DNA from: Rubrobacteraceae bacterium
GTDB lineage: Bacteria > Actinomycetota > Rubrobacteria > Rubrobacterales > Rubrobacteraceae
Direction of reading: 5' to 3'
DNA: 64,000 nucleotides
NCBI GenBank assembly: GCA_023511405.1
Contig: JAIMBO010000001.1
Location: 1 to 64,000 of the forward strand
The notes under the pieces are model-generated. The model saw nothing but the letters and a program-made list of their open reading frames with translations, made no database searches and was not told the DNA's origin. Below, piece after piece: positions 15,452 through 24,554 of the stretch; the stretch's first letter is position 1, and every line of letters starts with the position of its first letter. The position numbers and the translations under genes were made by a program.

Positions 15452-18316
15452 ATGATCAGGACACAGCCCGAAGCCGCCCGCCTGCACGAGCTCCTGGACG
15501 GCAACCTGGAAGGTTCCCTGCACACCGACGACGCCTCGCGCTCCCTGTGGTCGACCGACGCTTCGATCTACCTCAGAAGGCCCGTCGCCGTGGTCGCCGC
15601 CCGCTCCGAGGAGGACATAAAGCACACGCTCGCCGCGGCGAGGGAGCTGGATCTGCCGGTCACCCCGCGCGGGACCGGGACCTCGCTCGCCGGGCAGGCC
15701 ACCTCCCCCGGCATCGCCCTCGACGTCTCGGCGATGGACCGGGTGCTCGACCTGGATATCGAGGGGCGCCGGTGCGTGGTCGAGCCGGGCGTCATCCAGG
15801 GTGACCTCAACCGCCTCGTCGAGCCGCACGGGCTCGTCTTCGGGGCCGACACCTCGACCTCGGACGTGGCTACTTTAGGCGGGATGGTCGGGAACAACTC
15901 GGCCGGGATGCGTTCGATCGTCTACGGGACGACCGCCGACCAGATCCTCTCCCTGAGGTGCATCCTGGCGAGCGGCGAGACGGTCGAGCTCCGGCCGCTC
16001 CCTCGTGGGGAGGCGGAGAGGAGGGCGCGTGGCGAGGGGGCCGAGGCCCGCCTTCTGCGCAACGCGCTCGAGATCGGAGGCCGCTACGGCGAGGAGATCC
16101 GGCGTCGCTACCCGAAGCTCGTCCGCAGGGTCTCGGGCTACGGGCTCGACGCGCTCCTCGACCCCGACACGATCGACCTCACCCGCCTCGTCTGCGGCTC
16201 GGAGGGGACCCTTGCGGTGCTCAGCCGGGCCGAGTTCACGCTGCGGGAGCTCCCCCCGGCGCGCGGCATCGCCTCCTTCGAGTTCGGTTCCCTCTCCGAG
16301 ATGGCCCGGGCGACGGTGCGCTTCCTCGAGGAATCACCTTCCGCGATAGAGCTCCTCGACGACGTCGCGATAGAGCGCGCCCGCCGCGCCCCGGCCTACC
16401 GGGAGGCGACGAGCTTCGTCCGGGGCACGCCGAAGGCGATCCTGCTCGTCGAGTGGAGCGGGACCGAAGAGGAGCTCGACGAGCGCTTCGCCCGGCTGGA
16501 GGGGCTCGCCCGGGAGGTCGGGGCCTCGGAGGTCGTCCCGCTGCGCGGCAGGGAGGAGATGGCGCGCACGGTGAAGCTCCGCAAGTCCACGCTGCCGCTC
16601 CTCCTGGGTACCACCGACCGGGAGAAGCCGGTCGCCTTCGTCGAGGACGCCGCCGTGCCGCCCGGGCGCTTCGAGGAGTTCGTCGTCCGCTTCGAGGAGA
16701 TAGTACGCCGCAACGGCACCTGGGCCTGCTTCTACGGGCACGCGAGCGTGGGCACGCTGCACGTCCGCCCGGCGCTCGACACCTCCGACCCCGAGGGGGT
16801 GCGCAGGATGCGCCGCATCGCCGAGGAGGTCGCGGACCTGGTCGCCGAGTGCGGCGGGTCCATCTCCGGTGAGCACGGCGACGGGCTCTCGCGCTCCGAG
16901 TTTCTGGAGAAGATGTACGGGCGCACACTCCTCGACGCCTTCCGGGAGGTCAAGCGGACCTTCGACCCGGAGGGCCTGCTCAACCCCGGCGTGATCGTCG
17001 ACCCCCAGCCGATGGACCGCAACCTGCGCATCGGCCCCGGGCACCGCCGCCTGCCCGTGAGGACGGGTTTGGACTTCTCGAAGCAGGGGGACTTCGCGCG
17101 GGCCGTCGAGCTGTGCAACGGATCGGGATTCTGCCGCAAGAAGAGCGGCGGGACGATGTGCCCCTCGTACATGGCGACCCATCAGGAGAAGGACACCACC
17201 CGTGCCCGGGCGAACATGCTCCGCTCGGTCCTCGACGGGACGCTCCCGCCTGGGGAGCTCACCGGAGAGAGGATGCGCGAGGTGATGGACCTCTGCGTCG
17301 GGTGCAAGGCGTGCAAGAGCGAGTGCCCCTCGCAGGTGGACGTGGCCTCGATGAAGACCGAGGTCCTCTACCAGATGGGCAAAGAGCACGGCTTCTCGTT
17401 GCGTCAGAGGGCCGCCGGCAACATCCGCCGCGCGCTCGCCGCCGCCTCCTTCGCCCCCGGCCTCTACAACGCCGTGGCCGGGACCGGCCTCGCCCGCCGC
17501 CTCTCCGCCCTCTTCGGGATAGACCCGCGCCGCCCGCTGCCCGGGGTCGCGCGCAGGAGGTTCTCGCAGATCCTCCCGGAGCTCCCGCAGGGTGAGGGTC
17601 CGGCGGAGGTCGTGCTCTTCAACGACACCTGGAACGAGTACCAGCGGCCCACGATCGGCGAGGGAGCGGTGCGCCTGTTCGCGGCCGCCGGGGCGCGGGT
17701 GACGGTGCCGCGCATCGCCTGCTGCGGGCGCCCGATGCTCTCCGAGGGTCTCGTCGAGGAGGCGCGCCGGAACGCGATCCACAACGTCAACGTCCTCTAC
17801 CCCTTCGTCGAGCGCGGGCTACCCATCGTGGGGCTCGAGCCGAGCTGCATCCTCACCATCCGCGACGACTACGAGAAGCTGTTGCCGCACGACGGGCGGG
17901 TGAGGGAGATCGCCGCGGCCACCCGCCTCTTCGAGGAGGCTCTTCTGGAGCTCGAGCCCGAGCTACCGCTCGCGGAGGGTTCGCCGGTCCTGCTGCACGG
18001 CCACTGCCACCAGAAGGCGCTCGTCGGGACCGGGCCGACCGAGCGGGCGCTCTCGCTCGCACCCGGCACCGAGGTCACGGTCGTCGACTCCGGCTGCTGC
18101 GGGATGGCCGGGCTCTTCGGGTACGAGAGAGGCCACTACGAGGTATCGATGAAGATGGGGGAGAGGGTGCTCTTCCCGGCGGTGAGGGGGTCGGATGGCG
18201 TCGTCGTCGCGCCCGGGACCTCGTGCCGGGAGCAGATCCTGGGTGGCACCGGACGCCGGGCGCTGCACCCCGCCGAGTACCTGGCCTCCCTGCTGGAGGC
18301 ACGACCGCAGGACTAG
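15452..18316 (+). CDS. FAD/Fe-S D-lactate (2-hydroxyacid) dehydrogenase, GlcD-GlcF fusion type
   Basis: A 954-residue fusion. Residues 1-530 are the FAD-linked oxidase (RGTGTSLAGQA, GADTSTSDVATLGGMVGNNSAG, SGEHGDGLSRS). Cys-rich motifs CNGSGFCRKKSGGTMCPSY and CVGCKACKSECPSQVD near residues 560-630 bind Fe-S clusters. The C-terminal third has two CCG modules (CCGRPM and GCCGMAGLFGYE). Such proteins oxidise D-lactate or related 2-hydroxyacids at the membrane and pass electrons to quinone. ATG 15452 has only AGGAC before it, so translation may be modest. It stands alone, divergent from doxX; substrate not determinable from sequence. Confidence 0.92.
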   Translation: MIRTQPEAARLHELLDGNLEGSLHTDDASRSLWSTDASIYLRRPVAVVAARSEEDIKHTLAAARELDLPVTPRGTGTSLAGQATSPGIALDVSAMDRVLDLDIEGRRCVVEPGVIQGDLNRLVEPHGLVFGADTSTSDVATLGGMVGNNSAGMRSIVYGTTADQILSLRCILASGETVELRPLPRGEAERRARGEGAEARLLRNALEIGGRYGEEIRRRYPKLVRRVSGYGLDALLDPDTIDLTRLVCGSEGTLAVLSRAEFTLRELPPARGIASFEFGSLSEMARATVRFLEESPSAIELLDDVAIERARRAPAYREATSFVRGTPKAILLVEWSGTEEELDERFARLEGLAREVGASEVVPLRGREEMARTVKLRKSTLPLLLGTTDREKPVAFVEDAAVPPGRFEEFVVRFEEIVRRNGTWACFYGHASVGTLHVRPALDTSDPEGVRRMRRIAEEVADLVAECGGSISGEHGDGLSRSEFLEKMYGRTLLDAFREVKRTFDPEGLLNPGVIVDPQPMDRNLRIGPGHRRLPVRTGLDFSKQGDFARAVELCNGSGFCRKKSGGTMCPSYMATHQEKDTTRARANMLRSVLDGTLPPGELTGERMREVMDLCVGCKACKSECPSQVDVASMKTEVLYQMGKEHGFSLRQRAAGNIRRALAAASFAPGLYNAVAGTGLARRLSALFGIDPRRPLPGVARRRFSQILPELPQGEGPAEVVLFNDTWNEYQRPTIGEGAVRLFAAAGARVTVPRIACCGRPMLSEGLVEEARRNAIHNVNVLYPFVERGLPIVGLEPSCILTIRDDYEKLLPHDGRVREIAAATRLFEEALLELEPELPLAEGSPVLLHGHCHQKALVGTGPTERALSLAPGTEVTVVDSGCCGMAGLFGYERGHYEVSMKMGERVLFPAVRGSDGVVVAPGTSCREQILGGTGRRALHPAEYLASLLEARPQD

Positions 18317-19425
18317 CCCACCTCCGAGGCACGTCCCGCCGCCTCCTCCAGCGCCCGGAGCGCCTCCTCCTGGTTCATCCCCGTACTGCGCAGCAGGTCC
18401 ACGACGGAGGAGCGGATCTGTCCGACCAGCACGCTCGTCGCGAGGTCGTGGCGTTCCTTGAGGATCCTGGTGGCCTTCGTCGCGGCTTCGAGGGCGTAGC
18501 GGCGGGCCTCGTCCGGCGGGCCGGGCTCGTCGAGGAAATGTTCCAGGGCCCGGACGGCTTGCGCCAGATCGAGCACCGCCTCGGGGAGCAGCGGTGGGAT
18601 CTCGTCTCCACGGCGCAGGGCGTTGGCCGCGCCGCGGGCCAGGACGCGGGTGTTTATCACCGCGAGCTCTATGCGGATTGCGGCGTTGGCGTAGAGCCTC
18701 AGGTGGTGCAGCGCCCGGCGGCGGGTCGGCGAGAGGCGGGCGGTGTCGCTGCCCGCGGCGAGGGCCTCGTCGAGGCCGCGTATCTGGTCGTCCAGCCAGC
18801 GGGATCGCGTGAGCGCCCTCTCCGCCCGCTCCCGGTCACCCTCTGCCAGGGCCGTGGCGATCTCCTGCAGGACCGAGACCAGCTCGTCGAAGATCGGGCG
18901 TGCCTTGCGCTCGACCATGCGCTCGGGGTCCACGGGGAGGAGGTAGTGGATCGCGAGCGCCACCCCGCTGCCGACCAGCGCGTCGACCAGCCGGCTCGGT
19001 GCGAAGCCCGACTGCGGCGGCTGCAGCACGACGACCAGGATCGCGGAGATCGCGGCCTGGTTGACCAGGATGTTCCTCTCGCCGAAGAACATCGCCGCCA
19101 CCATCGCCAGAGCGACGACCACCCCGATCTGGGCCGCCCCGACCCCGATGGCGAGCACCAGGAGGTCCGCGACCACGAGCCCCACGGCGACGCCGAGCGT
19201 GAGCTCCACCGCCCGACGACCGCGTTGTCCGAGCGTGATCCCCAGGGAGACCACCGCCGCCACCGGGGCGAAGAACGCCTGGGTGTTGCCGAGGATGTAG
19301 GTGGCGATGAAGTAGGAGATGCTCGCCGCCGCGGCCGTCTGGATGACCGGCCAGCCGTTCACCCTCAGGCGCAGGATCCCTCTCTCGAGAAGCCGCCTGA
19401 GGCGGGATCGGGTTCTCCTCTCCAT
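18313..19425 (-). CDS. FUSC/aromatic acid exporter family membrane protein
   Basis: A 370-residue protein whose residues 20-160 hold about six hydrophobic helices in the FUSC/ArAE pattern (RVNGWPVIQTAAAASISYF, FFAPVAAVVSLGITLGQRG, FFGERNILVNQAAISAILVV). The remainder is a soluble helical domain (RARPIF-like start, RALTRSRWLDDQIRGLDEAL). Relatives export aromatic acids or other organic anions. ATG 19425 begins a normal cytoplasmic N terminus; earlier in-frame codons would cross the promoter region. It overlaps the convergent dehydrogenase gene by 4 bp. Confidence 0.82.
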   Translation of the reverse strand: MERRTRSRLRRLLERGILRLRVNGWPVIQTAAAASISYFIATYILGNTQAFFAPVAAVVSLGITLGQRGRRAVELTLGVAVGLVVADLLVLAIGVGAAQIGVVVALAMVAAMFFGERNILVNQAAISAILVVVLQPPQSGFAPSRLVDALVGSGVALAIHYLLPVDPERMVERKARPIFDELVSVLQEIATALAEGDRERAERALTRSRWLDDQIRGLDEALAAGSDTARLSPTRRRALHHLRLYANAAIRIELAVINTRVLARGAANALRRGDEIPPLLPEAVLDLAQAVRALEHFLDEPGPPDEARRYALEAATKATRILKERHDLATSVLVGQIRSSVVDLLRSTGMNQEEALRALEEAAGRASEVG

Positions 19426-19567
19426 CGTGCTTTGCCCGGGCTCCGCGTTCTCGTGCTGGTGCAGGGCAAAGAATATACAACAGATGGGACATGCACGGGA
19501 AGGAGCGGCTGCGTATAGAATACGGTCCGGCCTGACGTGATGGGGGTTGGTATGAGGATGGGTATCC
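19426..19567. other. Divergent intergenic region with TATAGAAT
   Basis: This gap separates the FUSC-like gene and pdxH. A TATAGAAT stretch (19514-19521) could be a -10 element toward pdxH, and AATATA (19481-19486 area) reads as TATATT toward the FUSC-like gene, but neither has a convincing -35 box at the right distance. Confidence 0.3.
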
Positions 19568-20218
19568 GTGTCCGGTAGGGTGGACGTATCCAGGATGCGC
19601 CGGGAGTACACCCGCGCCGGTCTCTCCGAGGACGGGCTCGCCCCGGACCCGGTGGAGCAGTTCGGGCGATGGTTCGAGGAGGTACTGGCCGCGGACCTCT
19701 ACGAGCCGAACGCGATGACGCTCGCGACCGCCACCCGCGACGGCCGGCCCTCCGCACGCACCGTTCTGCTCAAAGGCTTCGACGAGCGGGGTTTCGTCTT
19801 CTACACCAGCTACGCCGGACGCAAGGCGCGCGAGCTCGCGGAGAACCCGCGCGCCGCGCTCCTCTTCTACTGGGGAGAGCTCGAGCGGCAGGTGCGGGTC
19901 GAGGGCATCGTCGAGCGCCTCTCCGACGAGGAGTCCGACGCCTATTTCGCGAGCCGTCCGCGTGGGAACCGCCTGGGAGCCTGGGCCTCCGAGCAGAGCC
20001 GGCCCATAGAGAGCCGGGAAGCGCTCGATCTGCGGGTGCGAGAGCTGGAGGAGCGTTACGCCGGGCGGGAGGAGATCCCCCGCCCCCCTTTCTGGGGCGG
20101 CTACCGGGTCGTCCACGAGGCCGTGGAGTTCTGGCAGGGGCGTGAGAGCCGTCTGCACGACCGCCTGCTCTACATGCGGGACGGTGGCGGCTGGAAGGTC
20201 GTGCGCCTGCAGCCCTGA
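19568..20218 (+). CDS. pdxH: Pyridoxamine 5'-phosphate oxidase
   Basis: A 216-residue FMN enzyme that oxidises pyridoxamine or pyridoxine 5'-phosphate to pyridoxal 5'-phosphate. Diagnostic segments run the whole length: [81 protein letters not shown] and the C-terminal [11 protein letters not shown] with the final RLQP. GTG start at 19568; the ribosome site is weak. Length is exactly that of the family. Confidence 0.96.
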   Translation: MSGRVDVSRMRREYTRAGLSEDGLAPDPVEQFGRWFEEVLAADLYEPNAMTLATATRDGRPSARTVLLKGFDERGFVFYTSYAGRKARELAENPRAALLFYWGELERQVRVEGIVERLSDEESDAYFASRPRGNRLGAWASEQSRPIESREALDLRVRELEERYAGREEIPRPPFWGGYRVVHEAVEFWQGRESRLHDRLLYMRDGGGWKVVRLQP

Positions 20219-20221
20219 GCG

Positions 20222-20506
20222 CTAGTGGCCTATCTGCCAGGGACGCCCGACGTGAGGACGGTGCGGGGTGTGCCTCTCCTTCCCGAAGTAATCCTTCCCT
20301 ACCACCTGTGGGCTCTCGGCGCTGCGCTCGCTCCTCTCGCGGGCCGCGGCGATGTTGCGGGGCGTGCGCGACACGTTCGGGGCGGTGTAAAGGCGCCGCG
20401 AGGTAGCACCGCATTGGGGGCAGCACGCCCGGTCTGCAACCTCCGAGATCGGGCGCACCACCTCGAAGCGCCCGCAGGAGGGGCACTCGTAGTCGTAGGC
20501 CGGCAC
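20222..20506 (-). CDS. fmdB: FmdB-type zinc ribbon protein
   Basis: A 94-residue protein beginning PAYDYECPSCGRFEVVRPISE and continuing with CCPQCG, the FmdB/CxxC zinc-ribbon signature with four zinc Cys. The remainder is charged and probably disordered. GTG 20506 lies 5 bp after the formamidase stop, reproducing the fmdA-fmdB arrangement known from Methylophilus, where FmdB is thought to regulate or assist formamidase. Its exact role is unproven in any organism I recall. Confidence 0.85.
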   Translation of the reverse strand: MPAYDYECPSCGRFEVVRPISEVADRACCPQCGATSRRLYTAPNVSRTPRNIAAARERSERSAESPQVVGKDYFGKERHTPHRPHVGRPWQIGH

Positions 20507-20511
20507 GATCT

Positions 20512-21738
20512 CTAGCGCGGGGTCGCCAGGCGTCCCCGGTCGGCGCGGGCGGGGCCGTCTGCAGAGGGTCGGATGTCGAAGTCGAAGATATCCACCGGGA
20601 GCCCCACCGTGCAGCAGGCGCTCGGGATGTCCACGATCGCGCTCACCCGTCCCTCGATCGGGGCGGTGCTCAGGATCGCGTACGCCTGCTCCTCGTCGTA
20701 GCCGAACATCCCGAGGTACCGGATCGCCTTGAGGCACGCGTCCCGGTAGGAGACCGTGGCGTCCACATAGTGCTGTGTGCCTTCGTCGTCCACGGAGATC
20801 CCCTCGAAGAGCAGGTAGCGCGAGGGGGAGAAGTGCGGTTCTATCGGGCTCGGCTGCACGACGGCGTTCGCGATCCCGTAGCGGTTCATGCCGTCCTTGA
20901 TCAGGTCGACGTGGAAGTCGATCCAGCCCGCGGTCTCGATGGCGCCGCAGAAGGTGATCTCACCGTCGCCCTGCGAGAAGTGGATGTCTCCTACCGAGAG
21001 GTTCGCCCCGGGGACGTAGACCGGGATCCAGGCCCGCGCCCCGCGCGAGAGGTTCTTGATGTCGTGGTTGCCGCAGTTCTCCCGCGGCGGGACGGTGCGC
21101 GCAGCCTCCCTCGCTACCCGGTCGCGCTCTGCCCCGGAGAGCGAGCCCAGGATGGCGTTCTCCTCCGTCGGGGGGTTCGCGAGCGGGGGGACGCGGCCCG
21201 GGTCCTTGGAGATGAGCTCCTGCTCCCTGCGGTTCCAGCGGGCGAGGAGGTCAGCACTCGGCGCGGTCCCCATCTGGCCCGGGTGGACGATGCCGGGGAA
21301 GCGTACACCTCCGATGTGCCGGCTCGAAGCGTAGATGCCGTCGAAGCTCCAGATCGCCTTGCGCGCCTCTGGGAAGACGTCGGCGAGGAAGCTGCCGCCG
21401 TTGTCACGGGCGAAGATCCCGGTGTAGCCCCACTGGTAGTCCGGGAGCACCCCGATGTCGAGCAGGTCTACCACCAGCAGGTCCCCCGGCTCGGCCCCGT
21501 TTACGGCGACCGGTCCCGAGAGGATGTGCACCCTGCTCAGGGGCATGTCGCGCACGTCGGAGGCGTCGTCGTTGTCCTGGATGAAGCCGTCGGTCCAGTC
21601 CTTGCACTCCACCCGGAAGACGTCCCCCGGGTTGACCGAGGCGACCGGTGGTATCTCCGGGTGCCAGCGGTTGTGGACGGGCGGATCTTGCTCCTCGGCC
21701 GGTTTGGTCAGGTCCACCTTGAGCAGGGGCTCAGGCAT
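20512..21738 (-). CDS. fmdA: Acetamidase/formamidase
   Basis: A 408-residue FmdA/AmdA-family amidase that hydrolyses formamide or short aliphatic amides to the acid and ammonia. Recognisable segments are HNRWHPEIPPV, GDVFRVECKDWTDGF, GPVAVNGAEPGDLLVVD, FPGIVHPGQMGTAPS, ENCGNHDIKNL and GDGEITFCGAIETAGW, spread as in the family. ATG 21738 follows AAGGAGGAG; an upstream in-frame ATG at 21792 has no ribosome site. It is followed by fmdB in a two-gene operon, suggesting use of amides as nitrogen source. Confidence 0.95.
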   Translation of the reverse strand: MPEPLLKVDLTKPAEEQDPPVHNRWHPEIPPVASVNPGDVFRVECKDWTDGFIQDNDDASDVRDMPLSRVHILSGPVAVNGAEPGDLLVVDLLDIGVLPDYQWGYTGIFARDNGGSFLADVFPEARKAIWSFDGIYASSRHIGGVRFPGIVHPGQMGTAPSADLLARWNRREQELISKDPGRVPPLANPPTEENAILGSLSGAERDRVAREAARTVPPRENCGNHDIKNLSRGARAWIPVYVPGANLSVGDIHFSQGDGEITFCGAIETAGWIDFHVDLIKDGMNRYGIANAVVQPSPIEPHFSPSRYLLFEGISVDDEGTQHYVDATVSYRDACLKAIRYLGMFGYDEEQAYAILSTAPIEGRVSAIVDIPSACCTVGLPVDIFDFDIRPSADGPARADRGRLATPR

Positions 21739-21908
21739 TGTGCTCCTCCTTACTTTTGCCTGTATTCTCTCTCGCTGACCGGTCACCGTCAACGATGATT
21801 TATCGCCGGTGTACCGCTGGATGAACCAGGCTGCTCGGGGACGGGCGGGTTTGTTGCTAAGATAGCCCGCGTGGTTCTGAGCATCATGGCGGAAAGAAGG
21901 GAGGACGC
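21739..21908. other. Divergent intergenic region, fmdA / FAH operon
   Basis: A TAAGAT box (21858-21863) about 45 bases before the FAH-family start could be a -10 element for the rightward operon; no clear -35 box stands 16-18 bp upstream. Toward fmdA only the ribosome site is evident. No hairpin or repeat was seen. Confidence 0.3.
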
Positions 21909-22733
21909 TTGAAGCTCGTCACCTACTCCACCGATGGAGGTGGGCCGAAAATCGGGTACGTCGAGGATGGCAAGGTTGTGCCGCTCGGCGGCTCCAGTAT
22001 GATCGAGTACATCGAGCACGGCCGGGGCGCCGAGAGACAGCCGGGCGGGGAGAGTCTGGCGCTCGATGAGGTACGGTTGCACGCCCCGGTGCCCGATCCG
22101 CAGAAGGTCATCGCGATCGGGCTCAACTACGAGGACCACGCCGCCGAGACCGGAGCGGAGATACCGAAGAAGCCGATCGTCTTCGCAAAGTACCCGAACA
22201 CGATCATCGGTCCCGGAGAGACGATCGTCGTCCCGCCGATAACCCGGCAGCCCGACTACGAGGCGGAGCTCGCCGTGGTCATAGGTCGGCGGGCGAAGAA
22301 CGTCCGGACGGAGGAGGCGCTGGAGTACGTCTTCGGCTACATGAACTCCAACGACGTCTCCGCGCGCGACCTGCAGTTCTCCGAGGGTGGGCAGTGGAGC
22401 CGGAGCAAGTCGCTCGACACCTTCGCCCCGATAGGACCCTATCTCGTCACCCGCGACGAGGTCCCCGACCCGCAGTCGCTCGCGATCCGTTGCCTGCTCA
22501 ACGGCGAGGTCGTGCAGGAGAGCAACACCTCGAAGATGATCTTCTCCGTCGCCGAGCTCATCGCTTTTCTGAGCGAGGGGATGACGCTCGTCCCGGGGGA
22601 TATCATCATGACCGGCACGCCCCCGGGCGTCGGGATGGCGCGGGAGCCGCAGCTGTGGCTCAAGGACGGTGACGAGGTCACCGTCGAGATAGAGGGCCTC
22701 GGCAGCCTCACCAATCCGGTCGAAGTGCTCTGA
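21909..22733 (+). CDS. Fumarylacetoacetate hydrolase family protein
   Basis: A 274-residue FAH-superfamily enzyme. The metal site is seen in DYEAELAVV (two acidic ligands) and the motif FGYMNSNDVSARDLQF; SLDTFAPIGP and PGDIIMTGTPPGVG are also diagnostic. Relatives hydrolyse or decarboxylate beta-diketo acids or hydrate 2-keto-4-pentenoates. The start is TTG 21909 behind GGGAGG. First gene of a five-gene operon (FAD oxidase, B12-binding subunit, enoyl-CoA hydratase, thioesterase), with an ATG/TGA overlap to the next gene. The specific substrate is not clear. Confidence 0.88.
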   Translation: MKLVTYSTDGGGPKIGYVEDGKVVPLGGSSMIEYIEHGRGAERQPGGESLALDEVRLHAPVPDPQKVIAIGLNYEDHAAETGAEIPKKPIVFAKYPNTIIGPGETIVVPPITRQPDYEAELAVVIGRRAKNVRTEEALEYVFGYMNSNDVSARDLQFSEGGQWSRSKSLDTFAPIGPYLVTRDEVPDPQSLAIRCLLNGEVVQESNTSKMIFSVAELIAFLSEGMTLVPGDIIMTGTPPGVGMAREPQLWLKDGDEVTVEIEGLGSLTNPVEVL

Positions 22734-24106
22734 TGGACCTCGCCGCCGCGCTGCGGCAGATCCTGCCCCCAGAACGCGTCCGTACCGACCCGGAGACGAT
22801 CGAGCACCACGGGCGGGCGATCTTCACCTACCACGAGCCTCGACCGCCGGAGGTCGTCGTCTTCCCGGAGAGCCGGGAGGAGGTCGTCTCAGTCTTACGC
22901 TTCGCGAACGAGCACCGCGTCCCGGTCACCCCCTTCGGCCAGGGAAGCAGCCTGGAGGGGCACACCATCCCGCTCGAAGGTGGGATCAGCCTGGATCTCG
23001 GCAGGATGGACCGCATTCTCGAGATACGGCCGGAGGACATGGTCGCCCGGGTGGAGCCCGGCGTGCGGCGCCTGGCGCTCGAGGCAGTCCTCAGGGGCTA
23101 CGGGCTCTTCTTCCCGCCCGACCCGGGATGGGATGCGACCATCGGCGGGATGACGGCGACCAACGCGAGCGGGACCAACGCGCTGCGCTATGGCGCGATG
23201 CGAGAGCGGGTGCTCGGGCTCGAGGTGGTTCTGGCCGACGGGAGGGTGATCAGGACCGGCGGGCTCGCCGTGAAGTCCTCCGCCGGCTACAACCTGACCC
23301 CGCTCTTCGTCGGCTCGGAGGGGACCCTGGGCGTCTTCACCGAGATCACGCTCAGGCTCCAGCCCCTCCTGGAGAGCGCGGTCGCCGCGCGGACCACGTT
23401 CCACGGGATCGAGGATGCCGGGGAGGCCGCCGTCGCCGTGGTCCGCTCCGTGGCGGGGGCGACGCGGGTGGAGCTGGTCGACGCCCGCACCGTGGAGGCG
23501 GTCAACGCTTACAAGGGGACCTCCTACGAGGTGGCTCCGACGCTCTTTCTGGAGTTTGCGGGCAGCGTCGAGGGGGCTGAGGCCGACGCCCGGCGGGCGG
23601 AGGAGATCTGCCGTCGGGCGGGATGTCTGGCCTTCGAGGCCGAGCGGGACGAGGCGGCGCGCAGACGGCTGTGGGAGGCGCGGCACGAGGCGGCGCTCGC
23701 GGTGGCGGAGCTCTACCTGGGGCGGCTTCCGATGACCACGGATGTGTGCGTACCGATCTCCGAGCTTGCTGGCGCTCTGCGCCACGCCCGACGGGCCATC
23801 GCCTCGCGGGGGATGGACGGTGTGATCCTGGGGCACGTCGGCGACGGGAACTACCACGCCATCTTCCCCGTCGACCCCTCCGACCCGGAGGAGAAAGAGC
23901 GGGCCCGACGGGTCGTCGAGGAGATCGTGGATTACGCCCTCGAGCGCGGCGGCACCTGCACCGGCGAGCACGGCGTCGGGTACGGCAAGATAGCCCACCT
24001 GCGCCGCGAGCACCCCGACACCGTGCCGCTCATGGCGCAGATCAAACACCTGCTCGATCCCGCGGGCATCCTCAACCCCGGAAAAGTCGTCCCGCCGGCG
24101 GGGTAG
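22733..24106 (+). CDS. FAD-linked 2-hydroxyacid oxidase (GlcD/D-lactate dehydrogenase type)
   Basis: A 457-residue flavoprotein. The FAD-binding domain has PVTPFGQGSSLEGHTIP, FFPPDPGWDATIGGMTATNASGTNALRYG and VGSEGTLGVFTEITLRL; the C-terminal domain ends GHVGDGNYHA and GTCTGEHGVGYGK, the conserved His-rich substrate/FAD motifs. It oxidises D-lactate, glycolate or a similar 2-hydroxyacid. It starts at an ATG overlapping the preceding stop (TGATG), so it is co-translated with the FAH-family protein. It lacks the Fe-S half present in the 15452-18316 protein. Confidence 0.92.
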   Translation: MDLAAALRQILPPERVRTDPETIEHHGRAIFTYHEPRPPEVVVFPESREEVVSVLRFANEHRVPVTPFGQGSSLEGHTIPLEGGISLDLGRMDRILEIRPEDMVARVEPGVRRLALEAVLRGYGLFFPPDPGWDATIGGMTATNASGTNALRYGAMRERVLGLEVVLADGRVIRTGGLAVKSSAGYNLTPLFVGSEGTLGVFTEITLRLQPLLESAVAARTTFHGIEDAGEAAVAVVRSVAGATRVELVDARTVEAVNAYKGTSYEVAPTLFLEFAGSVEGAEADARRAEEICRRAGCLAFEAERDEAARRRLWEARHEAALAVAELYLGRLPMTTDVCVPISELAGALRHARRAIASRGMDGVILGHVGDGNYHAIFPVDPSDPEEKERARRVVEEIVDYALERGGTCTGEHGVGYGKIAHLRREHPDTVPLMAQIKHLLDPAGILNPGKVVPPAG

Positions 24107-24115
24107 AATAAAAGC

Positions 24116-24517
24116 ATGGAGCGCACGATAAGGGTGGTGGTGGCGAAGGTCGGCCTCGACGGGCACGACCGGGGTGCCAAGATCATAGCCCGCGCCCTGC
24201 GCGATGCCGGGATGGAGGTCATCTACACGGGGTTGCACCAGACCCCCGAGCAGGTGGTCGAGACCGCCATACAGGAGGACGTGGACGCGATAGGAATCTC
24301 GATCCTCTCCGGGGCGCACATGACGCTCGTCCCGCGGGTGGTGGAGCTCCTGCGCGAGCAGGGCGCCGACGACATCCTGGTCTTCTGCGGTGGCACCATA
24401 CCCAAAGACGACATCCCCAGGCTCAAGGAGCTCGGGGTGGGCGAGGTCTTCACCCCCGGCACCCCGACGTCGAAGGCCGTGGAGTACGTCCGGCGAGCCG
24501 TTCCGGCGCGGGACTAG
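24116..24517 (+). CDS. Methylmalonyl-CoA mutase-type B12-binding subunit
   Basis: A 133-residue free-standing cobalamin-binding domain as found at the C terminus of acyl-CoA mutases. DGHDRG (His17 is the expected cobalt ligand), SILSGAH and FCGGTIP form the B12 site. As a separate subunit it would pair with a large catalytic subunit (ethylmalonyl-, isobutyryl- or methylmalonyl-CoA mutase type), which is not in this window. It is fourth-from-last in an operon of acyl-CoA and hydroxyacid genes; B12 uptake genes with a riboswitch lie at 59-62.6 kb. Confidence 0.92.
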   Translation: MERTIRVVVAKVGLDGHDRGAKIIARALRDAGMEVIYTGLHQTPEQVVETAIQEDVDAIGISILSGAHMTLVPRVVELLREQGADDILVFCGGTIPKDDIPRLKELGVGEVFTPGTPTSKAVEYVRRAVPARD

Positions 24518-24554
24518 GGGTTTTCTGCAGGCCAGATACCCGGAGGAGGAAGCT

